Shown piece after piece: positions 27,034 through 33,586 of a DNA stretch of 64,000 bases. The notes under the pieces were generated by a model, which saw nothing but the letters and a program-made list of their open reading frames with translations, made no database searches and was not told where the DNA came from. How positions within the stretch are numbered: position 1 is the first letter of the stretch; every line of letters starts with the position of its first letter. Source of the DNA: Paenibacillus sp. JCM 10914 (GTDB taxonomy: Bacteria; Bacillota; Bacilli; Paenibacillales; Paenibacillaceae); contig NZ_BAZR01000021.1 of assembly GCF_001315105.1 (NCBI RefSeq), forward strand, positions 33,117-97,116, in the 5' to 3' direction. The position numbers and the translations under genes are program-made.

Positions 27034-27789
27034 ATGAGCAGATTAGCTGGAAAAGCAGCCGTTATTACGGGCGGAGCGGGTGGAATCGGTAAGATTACAG
27101 CCGAGAGATTCCTGAAAGAGGGAGCCAAAGTTGTCATTGTAGACCTTATGCAAGACGCGCTCGATCAGGCTAAGTCCGAGTTGGAGGCGCACGGCGATAT
27201 CACCGCGATTCAAGCAGACGTTACGAATGAATCTGAAGTCGAGAGTTACGTGAAGCAAGCGAGTGATCATCTGGGCAAGATCGATATATTTTTCAACAAT
27301 GCCGGTATCGAAGGCAAAGTAGCTCCACTCGTGGACCAGAACGTCAAAGATTTCGACCAGGTCTTAAGCGTGAACGTTCGCGGTGTATTTCTGGGCATGA
27401 AGTATGTACTGCCCCATTTGATTAAGCAAGGCAGCGGCAGCGTCATTAACACCTCTTCCGTTGCTGGACTGGATGGGAGTCCAGGCGTATCGCCGTATAT
27501 CGCATCCAAGCACGCTGTAGTTGGTTTAACCAAGACAGCTGCGATCGAAGTAGCCGGGTCCAACGTTCGTGTCAATTCCATTCATCCATCGCCGGTCAAT
27601 ACGAGAATGATGCGTTCACTTGAGAGTGGCATGAAAGTGGATGAGCACACGCTTGCCAAGACCATTCCGCTCGGACGATACGGAGAGACGGTAGACATCG
27701 CTAATCTGGTTCTCTTCCTTGCATCCGATGAAAGCACATTTATTACAGGGGCTCAATATCGAATCGATGGTGGTATGGGCGCACTGTAA
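27034..27789 (+). CDS. SDR family oxidoreductase
   Basis: A 251-residue classical SDR: TGGAGGIG nucleotide site, acidic residue in VVIVDLM indicating NAD(H) preference, NNAGIEG, catalytic Ser in NTSSVAGLDGSPG, YIASK, and ITGAQYRIDGGMGAL. Start ATG 27034 after TGGAGG. It resembles cyclopentanol/glucose dehydrogenase-type SDRs. It stands just downstream of the GH2 gene but behind its own leader, so membership in the sugar cluster is uncertain. A weak ACAGGGC/GCCCTGT hairpin (27814-27848) may terminate it. Confidence 0.85.
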   Translation: MSRLAGKAAVITGGAGGIGKITAERFLKEGAKVVIVDLMQDALDQAKSELEAHGDITAIQADVTNESEVESYVKQASDHLGKIDIFFNNAGIEGKVAPLVDQNVKDFDQVLSVNVRGVFLGMKYVLPHLIKQGSGSVINTSSVAGLDGSPGVSPYIASKHAVVGLTKTAAIEVAGSNVRVNSIHPSPVNTRMMRSLESGMKVDEHTLAKTIPLGRYGETVDIANLVLFLASDESTFITGAQYRIDGGMGAL

Positions 27790-27951
27790 GGATTCAACAT
27801 TTTGATTGATCATACAGGGCATCCGAGGGCATTAACTGGGCGCCCTGTTTGCGTTGTTGACTTGATGGCAGGTGTGGTTTCGTTTACAATTAGGAAGCAA
27901 TATGATCACAGTACAACATCACGTATGTATTCTGTATAAGGAGGTATGAAC

Positions 27952-28410
27952 ATGAGTATCAACAAGGAAGCCGTTTCCAGGAAATCGTCCATGACCTGCG
28001 CATCGAATTACAAAACGTTCGGATTGGCGGTTCAAGCGTTAGTGGCGCTTGAGAAGCATGATGGGAAATGCTCCAGCGCTGATATCGCGAGCTACCTCCA
28101 TTCGGAGTCAACGCTGATACGCCGGATTCTGAAGACATTAGCGCTGGCAGGGATGATCGAATCCCGCGAGGGAAGAGACGGTGGGTATCGTCTTAAGAGG
28201 GATGTTCGAGACATTACGCTGGCAGATATTTATTCTGTACTTGAGGTTCATAAATCCATAAGCCACAGTATGATGGATGGAACGGCAGAACACTGTTTCG
28301 GGGAGCAAATTCGAGATTCATTTGCGAGCATACTGAGTGAGATTGAAGATAGCACGCTGCAAATCCTGGAGTCACGCACAATTGCCGACATCGTCAAGGA
28401 ATCGATATAA
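27952..28410 (+). CDS. Rrf2-family transcriptional regulator
   Basis: About 152 residues. The winged helix contains YKTFGLAVQALVALEKH, CSSADIASYLHSESTLIRRILKTLALAGMI and the wing ESREGRDGGYRL. ATG 27952 is chosen because AAGGAGGT ends at the competing ATG 27946. There is only one Cys in the C-terminal half (AEHCFGEQ) where [2Fe-2S] Rrf2 proteins have three spaced Cys, so it is more likely a YwnA/CymR-like non-cluster or single-Cys redox sensor. It lies upstream of a nitroreductase gene with paired palindromes in its leader, a likely target. Confidence 0.88.
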   Translation: MSINKEAVSRKSSMTCASNYKTFGLAVQALVALEKHDGKCSSADIASYLHSESTLIRRILKTLALAGMIESREGRDGGYRLKRDVRDITLADIYSVLEVHKSISHSMMDGTAEHCFGEQIRDSFASILSEIEDSTLQILESRTIADIVKESI

Positions 28411-28418
28411 ATTGGCAG

Positions 28419-28447
28419 TTGACAGACAAAAAATGTCACTATATACT
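28419..28447 (+). promoter_or_regulatory. Sigma-A promoter of the nitroreductase gene
   Basis: TTGACA (28419-28424), spacer exactly 17, TATACT (28442-28447). Transcription would start near 28454, giving an unusually long leader of about 175 nt before the ATG at 28631. Confidence 0.8.
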
Positions 28448-28483
28448 ATGCGATATACATCACAGTTAACTATAAAATAAACG

Positions 28484-28499
28484 GTGCGGAAATAAGCAC
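28484..28499. promoter_or_regulatory. Palindrome GTGC-N8-GCAC, copy 1
   Basis: GTGCGGAAATAAGCAC, followed by AGTAAAC. It shares both half sites and the A/T-rich centre with copy 2 at 28592-28607. Candidate operator for the adjacent Rrf2 protein, located downstream of the start site. Confidence 0.5.
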
Positions 28500-28591
28500 A
28501 GTAAACGACAAAGTACGATGATTGTTCAAAACTTAATTAGTTTTCTCAACCGCGTTAGTTTAGACAATCGCAGTAACGATCGCGTTTAACT

Positions 28592-28607
28592 GTGCAAAAT
28601 TAAGCAC
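28592..28607. promoter_or_regulatory. Palindrome GTGC-N8-GCAC, copy 2
   Basis: GTGCAAAATTAAGCAC, 108 nt after copy 1 and 23 nt before the nitroreductase start. The flanking GTTTAACTGTGC is an inverted version of the GCACAGTAAAC next to copy 1, so the two copies face each other. Confidence 0.5.
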
Positions 28608-28630
28608 AATATAATGTGGAGGGATAAACC

Positions 28631-29266
28631 ATGTCCATTTTAACAAAGCCAGATTTGCAAACCGTCATTCGAGAACGCCATTCGGTACGCCACTACGATC
28701 CATCTGTGAAAATACCTAGACAAGAGATGGAAGAGATTTTGAGCGAAGCCATTCTAGCCCCATCCTCAAGTAATTTGCAGCCATGGCGGTTTGTAGTCAT
28801 TGATGATGCAGAATTACTGAAGAAGCTGCATCCTATCGCTAACAACCAGGAACACGTGCTTCAAGCATCTGCTGTGATCGCGGTGCTTGGCGATATGAAA
28901 TGGTACGAAAAAGGGCGCCAGATTTATACGATGTCCGAAGAAGCAGGATATATGACAGAAGAGATCAAACAGTATTTTATTAACTCTGCTGAGAATATCT
29001 ATGCGAATATGGATCAATCCGTAAAAGAAAGCATTATTGACGTGGATGCCGGTCTCATCTCGATGCAATTGATGTTAAGCGCACGTGCCAGAGGGTACGA
29101 TACCGTCCCAATGGGTGGTTACAATAAAGTGAAATTCGTTGAAGAGTTTAAGATACCGGAACACTATCGTAGCGTGATGTTGATTGCTATCGGTAAAGCT
29201 GCTTCGCCAGGTCGGCCAACAGTCAGGCTGCCCCTGGAAGATGTAGCATTTTGGAACGAAATATAA
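28631..29266 (+). CDS. Nitroreductase family protein
   Basis: A 211-residue FMN-dependent NAD(P)H oxidoreductase fold. FMN phosphate contacts are in RHSVRHYDP; LAPSSSNLQPWRFVV is the family hallmark; ISMQLMLSARARGYDTVPMGGY and MLIAIGKAA follow. Start ATG 28631 after GGAGGG. Substrates of this family include quinones, nitroaromatics and flavins. The Rrf2 gene upstream and the paired palindromes suggest redox- or electrophile-responsive control. Confidence 0.9.
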   Translation: MSILTKPDLQTVIRERHSVRHYDPSVKIPRQEMEEILSEAILAPSSSNLQPWRFVVIDDAELLKKLHPIANNQEHVLQASAVIAVLGDMKWYEKGRQIYTMSEEAGYMTEEIKQYFINSAENIYANMDQSVKESIIDVDAGLISMQLMLSARARGYDTVPMGGYNKVKFVEEFKIPEHYRSVMLIAIGKAASPGRPTVRLPLEDVAFWNEI

Positions 29267-29277
29267 GCGTTCAATGT

Positions 29278-29345
29278 CAAGAGAGGGTATCCTGAACTAT
29301 ACCATGGCCTATTGGCTGGTAGTTTGGGACACCCTCTTGTTTTGA
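29278..29345 (+). terminator. Terminator after the nitroreductase gene
   Basis: CAAGAGAGGGT (29278-29288) pairs with ACCCTCTTG (29331-29339), with GTATCC/GGGAC and further inner pairing, then TTTTG. Confidence 0.75.
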
Positions 29346-29439
29346 GTCTTCGCTCCAGCTCGGAGCAGGAATCAACGTAATGTTCGGTTTCCAATCCGCT
29401 CTCCAACCCGAACCATTCCGAAAAACCTGTCTGTGATTC

Positions 29440-29630
29440 GTAAAAGGATGCGTATTTGCAGGCTTTTTCACCGGAACCTATCCTTTCAGCGGTAAAAGAT
29501 GCGTATATGCAGGTTTTAATTCACCCGTTCGTCCAATTTGCGCTGACTTGAGCTAAAAGCCTGCATATTTGCAGGCTTTTAGTAAATATCGCATCTTAAG
29601 CCCACTAATTCCTGCATATTTGCAGGAATT
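29440..29630. repeat. Cluster of four TGCAGG palindromic repeats
   Basis: Four related units in 190 nt: GCGTATTTGCAGGCTTTTT (29450-29468), GCGTATATGCAGGTTTT (29500-29516), a perfect palindrome at 29553-29582 with arms CTAAAAGCCTGCA and TGCAGGCTTTTAG, and another at 29607-29630 with arms AATTCCTGCA and TGCAGGAATT. All are centred on TATTTGCAGG or TATATGCAGG. The first two also share GTAAAAG(G)ATGCG. The 492-nt gap between the nitroreductase and TetR genes holds this cluster and two terminators, but no gene I can support. It looks like a REP/MITE-like intergenic element family. Confidence 0.7.
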
Positions 29631-29699
29631 TCTTTTAATCGTGAACTATCGGGGATCACCCCCGACGATTCACACGCGAAAAGTCTGATTAACCACGAG

Positions 29700-29751
29700 A
29701 AAAAGGGGCTGTCTGGTAAGATCAAGGATCTTTTGGGACAACCCCTTTTTT
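29700..29751. terminator. Bidirectional terminator ahead of the tetR stop
   Basis: AAAAGGGGCTGTC (29701-29713) pairs with GGGACAACCCCTTTT (29735-29749), flanked by A and T runs. It serves the minus-strand TetR gene and backs up the plus-strand terminator upstream. Confidence 0.8.
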
Positions 29752-29758
29752 GCGATGG

Positions 29759-30379
29759 TTACGGCTGTTTCATCGCACCATGCATGAACAGATCTACGAT
29801 TTCGATTGCCAGATCACGTGGACTGATATAGCCGCTGCGGGTATCTTCGCGATTGCCAAGCATGAGCATGGCGGAAAAAGCCTGGGCCATTAACAACGCA
29901 TTGCCCTCGCGAAGTTCTCCAGACTGCATCGAAGCTTGGATATGCTCAGCAAGAACTTGATGAATGCGCTGCTCTGCCTCGCGGATGGCTTGCATCTGTT
30001 CCTCGGACAGGAAGGGCTCGGCTTCCCGCATCATAGTCTCCATTTCTGCATGAGGCTTTGCGATTTTGGCTTCAGCAACGCGGATTAATCCAGCTTCAAG
30101 CGTATCAGCTTCGTGGAGAAATCGGCGAGTGGAGTCATATGCCTTATGAAGTATGGTGGTAACCGCTATTTTAAACAGCTCGGGTTTGCTTGTGAAATGA
30201 TAGTAGATGGATGCCTTCGTTACTTGGCAAGCTTTGGCGATCTGTTGTAAGGATACAGATTCATAACCATTCTCCATGAACAACATGGAGGCGGTCCAAA
30301 GTATGGTTTCCTGGACAGGCGTCTGGTCAGCTGTTGCTTTGGGACGTCCAGGATTTCGGGGGTTGCGTATTTTTGTCAT
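29759..30379 (-). CDS. TetR/AcrR-family regulator
   Basis: About 206 residues. The N-terminal helix-turn-helix is YESVSLQQIAKACQVTKASIYYHFTSK; the C-terminal helical ligand domain ends AIEIVDLFMHGAMK. ATG 30379 is chosen because AGGAGG lies 5 nt upstream; an in-frame ATG 12 codons earlier has no such site. It diverges from the MMPL transporter gene and most likely represses it, as in many TetR-MMPL pairs. Confidence 0.9.
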   Translation of the reverse strand: MTKIRNPRNPGRPKATADQTPVQETILWTASMLFMENGYESVSLQQIAKACQVTKASIYYHFTSKPELFKIAVTTILHKAYDSTRRFLHEADTLEAGLIRVAEAKIAKPHAEMETMMREAEPFLSEEQMQAIREAEQRIHQVLAEHIQASMQSGELREGNALLMAQAFSAMLMLGNREDTRSGYISPRDLAIEIVDLFMHGAMKQP

Positions 30380-30433
30380 GATGACCTCCTGTCTATAGTG
30401 TAAGACATGTATCATGGATTTTCAAAATAAACA

Positions 30434-30462
30434 TTGATAATTAACCTTCCGGTATATATAAT
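30434..30462 (+). promoter_or_regulatory. Promoter of the MMPL transporter gene
   Basis: TTGATA (30434-30439), spacer 17, TATAAT (30457-30462), in the divergent region between tetR and the transporter. Confidence 0.7.
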
Positions 30463-30541
30463 AAATTTGCTTCTGAAATATTCTCGGTTTAGAGATAGCT
30501 GATTAACGATATCGTCAAGATGGAATGGAGTGAATGTACAT

Positions 30542-32778
30542 ATGCATGAATCAGGACCGAACTTTGGCAAATGGGTGGCAGGTACAAGAACGAAGTGGGT
30601 CACGCTCGGGGTTTGGGTACTGGTAGCACTCGTGCTCAATCTGGCATGGCCAGCTGTCGGCGAGTATGAGAATAATAATGCGCCTAATCTGAGGGAGGAT
30701 GTTCCGTCTGTGGTTGCCGAAGCGCTGGCAGACAAGGAGTTCCCCGGCAATGCAGGCGTTCCAGCCTTAATTGTCTGGCATAAACAGAGCGGATTATCCG
30801 ATGATGATCTTGGTCAATTACAAGCGCTATCGGCAGACTTGGAAGCAAGCCCTATACCCTATCAACAGTTTGTTGTACCGTTTCATCAACTACCGCTGCA
30901 AGCCTTGAGAGCCGAACTGTCTGAAGATCAGAGCACGCTTGTGATGCCTGTGTTCTTCGAAGAGGATCGGGATACGGAATTGCTGGAAGAAGGAATGAGT
31001 GAGCTTCAGACGCGAACGGAGTCCTTAATGGGAGCTGATCCGTTTCAAACCGCTATAAATAGTGAGGATCAGTTAAGTGCGCGCGTTACTGGACCGGTCG
31101 GAATCTCGATTGATGCCACGGGACTGTTCGCTGACGCGGATGTGTCGCTCATGATTGCCACCGTATTGCTTGTCCTGATCTTACTGCTGTTGATCTATCG
31201 TTCTCCGATTTTGGCACTAATCCCGCTTGTAGGAGTTGGATTTGCTTATATGGTGACAAGCCCAATTCTGGGTATGATGGCTAAAGAAGGCTGGATCACG
31301 GTGGATTCGCAAGCGATCGCGATCATGACCGTCTTGTTATTCGGGGCGGGGACGGATTATTGTCTGTTTCTCATCTCCAGATTCCGTCAGTTGTTATGGC
31401 ATGAGCCCGATAAGCGAAAAGCACTGTTCCGCGCGATAACGACTTCCTCTGGTGCAATCGCCATGAGTGGCTTCACGGTTGTATTATCGTTGTTCGCCTT
31501 GTTGTTGGCTCAGTATGGAGCCTATCAACGATTCGCGGTACCATTCAGTCTGTCTATTCTGATTATGTTCATTGCCAGCCTGACACTTGTGCCAGCTATA
31601 CTGGCGATTATTGGACGGGGCTCATTCTACCCGTTCATTCCAAGAACGCAAGATATGGAAGCATCGCGTGCGAAGAAAAAAGGAAAGCCGGTACCTGCGC
31701 CGCGCAAGGAGAAGGAGAGCTGGATTGGTCGATTGGTCATAACCAAGCCGTGGACGGTCGTGCTGGTTGCATTGGTCTTGTTAGGCGGCCTTGCAACGTT
31801 CTCATCACAGATCAAATTCACGTACGACCTGCTCTCATCTTTCCCGGAGGATGTGCCATCACGCGAAGGATTTAAGCTTATTGGCGAACAGTTCTCCGAA
31901 GGAGAGCTGGCACCTGTCCGAGTTATGGTTGATAGCGATGGGAAGTCATTGGATTTGGCAGATCGACTCGCCTCTCTGGAGTACGTAGATGTTGTATCCG
32001 AGCCGCAAACCGGTGCGGTGAACAATCGAATTATCAGTTACGAGATTGAGCTTGCTATGAATCCATACTCCATGGAAGCGATGCAGCACATTCCGGACTT
32101 AAAAGCTGTTGCTGCTGCATCGCTTGAAGTCGCAGGGGTCGCCAATCCGGATGAAGCCGTGTGGATTAGCGGCCAGACGGCAATGCAATACGATACAGAA
32201 CTGGCTGGCGAGCATGATGCCAGACTGATCATCCCGGTTGTTATCGGTCTGATCACGATCTTGCTGCTTGTATACTTAAGGTCGATCGTTGCTACTGTCT
32301 ATCTGATCGCCACCGTCATCTTATCTTATTTCTCCGCGCTCGGCTTGGGTTGGATTATCATTCATCATGGTCTTGGCGCGGATGCGATTCAAGGGGCAAT
32401 CCCGTTGTACTCCTTCGTATTCCTTGTTGCATTAGGCGAAGATACAACATCTTCATGATCTCTAGCATATGGCAGAAGCGGAAGCAGATGCCGCTCTTGC
32501 AAGCAATTAAAGAAGGCGTCGGAGAGACCAGTTCGGTCATTACCTCGGCGGGACTCATACTTGCAGGAACGTTCGCGGTACTCGCGACGCTCCCCATTCA
32601 GGTATTGGTTCAGTTCGGTATTATAACGGCAATCGGCGTCATGCTAGATACATTTATCGTGAGACCTTTTCTCGTACCGGCCATAACAACCTTGCTGGGC
32701 AAATGGGCTTTCTGGCCAGGCAAGCCTTTACTGGTTGTTGAAGATAAACCAACGTCTGGCTTAAAGAGCGAGCTTTAA
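30542..32778 (+). CDS. MMPL family RND-like membrane transporter (frame broken once)
   Basis: About 745 residues after repair. Two repeats of one transmembrane helix, an extracellular domain and a helix bundle. First half: TKWVTLGVWVLVALVLNLAW, then VSLMIATVLLVLILLLLIYRSP and the MMPL signature FGAGTDYCLFLISRFRQLL. Second half: TVVLVALVLLGGLATF, then IPVVIGLITILLLVYLRS and VALGEDYNIFMISS, the second signature. A T is missing at about 32443 (GAT-ACAAC), giving a false stop in this second signature; restoring it gives EDYNIFMISS. Start ATG 30542 after GGAGTGA. A likely lipid or drug exporter regulated by the divergent TetR protein. An assembly indel is probable. Confidence 0.88.
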
Positions 32779-32811
32779 ATTTCATATACGGAAGAGACCT
32801 TAAATATGACC

Positions 32812-32870
32812 AACCACCTGTGATTTTTTATCCTATCATGTTCGACGCACGGGTGGTTTTCATTTTTTTT
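32812..32870 (+). terminator. Terminator after the MMPL gene
   Basis: AACCACCTGTG (32812-32822) pairs with CACGGGTGGTT (32848-32858), followed by TTCATTTTTTTT. Confidence 0.78.
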
Positions 32871-32977
32871 GATATAAGAGCCATTCCTTAAATGATCTTT
32901 AGGTTGTCTTCATTTGTCCTTAAGGTTCGAGACCTATACTAAGGATGTCACAATAGGTGATGGAAGGGGCAACGCAC

Positions 32978-33217
32978 ATGAATAAGAAGAACAAAATGAG
33001 TATGTGGTCTATTGGACTCGGAAGCGCGTTTATGATGATGATGCTGGCTAGTCACGAGGATACGCAGAATGGACATGTACCTGCTAGTCATATAGCAAGC
33101 AAGGCCATTAGCACGTCAAGTGTATCGCTGCAAGCCGGTTACGAGGGTTTACAAGCTTCCCATCAACTGACACCGGAGATGATTCAACAACTGCTATCGA
33201 TTGTAACCGAAACATAA
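32978..33217 (+). CDS. Hypothetical small membrane-associated protein
   Basis: A 79-residue protein starting at ATG 32978 after GGAAGGGGC; an upstream in-frame ATG at 32957 lacks a site. A lysine-rich N terminus (NKKNKMS) leads into a short hydrophobic stretch (WSIGLGSAFMMMMLA), then a polar tail rich in Ser, Gln and His that ends LTPEMIQQLLSIVTET. This could be a tail-out membrane anchor or uncleaved signal. Its own terminator follows. I recognise no family; that the gene is real rests on the ribosome site, composition and intergenic setting. Confidence 0.6.
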   Translation: MNKKNKMSMWSIGLGSAFMMMMLASHEDTQNGHVPASHIASKAISTSSVSLQAGYEGLQASHQLTPEMIQQLLSIVTET

Positions 33218-33251
33218 GTTTCATCCCAAGATACGTAAAAAATTTAAGTTG

Positions 33252-33288
33252 AAGGTCAGTCCATGAGTTATTCGGGCTGGCCTTTTAT
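33252..33288 (+). terminator. Terminator after the small hypothetical gene
   Basis: AAGGTCAGTCC (33252-33262) pairs with GGGCTGGCCTT (33274-33284), then TT. The rest of the 369-nt gap to 33587 contains the cre candidate at 33486 and the ribosome site; I see no other gene there. Confidence 0.7.
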
Positions 33289-33485
33289 CGGTGTCTTCAT
33301 CCGGCATTTTCGTAAAAATCATACCTGACATCTAAAATTCAACCCATACCATAAATTTCTAATTGGACCGATAATTGTGGCAATATAACTGGAATGTTAC
33401 TCTTCATGTCATGCATTGCGGCATCTTTAAGCATGATGGACAGAAGCCTTCCAGAGAAAGAAGGTGAATTGATTACAGCACTAAA

Positions 33486-33500
33486 TTGCAAACGCTTACT
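33486..33500 (+). promoter_or_regulatory. cre-like CcpA site upstream of the secreted protein gene
   Basis: TTGCAAACGCTTACT fits the degenerate cre pattern WTGNAARCGNWWWCA at 14 of 15 positions and lies 87 nt before the start codon. Confidence 0.5.
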
Positions 33501-33586
33501 TATGAAAGGAGTTACGGATTCTGAAGACTAGCGTGCATGTGAAGGGTTGTACTGAATCTTGTTGGTAAAAAAAGGAGGTAACATTC

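Noticed and set aside
29440..29630. CRISPR array
   Set aside because: The repeats are unequal, palindromic to different extents and irregularly spaced, with no uniform spacers and no cas genes nearby.
32440..32446. Programmed frameshift in the MMPL gene
   Set aside because: There is no slippery heptamer or downstream stimulatory structure at the site, and ten other breaks in the window point to assembly indels.
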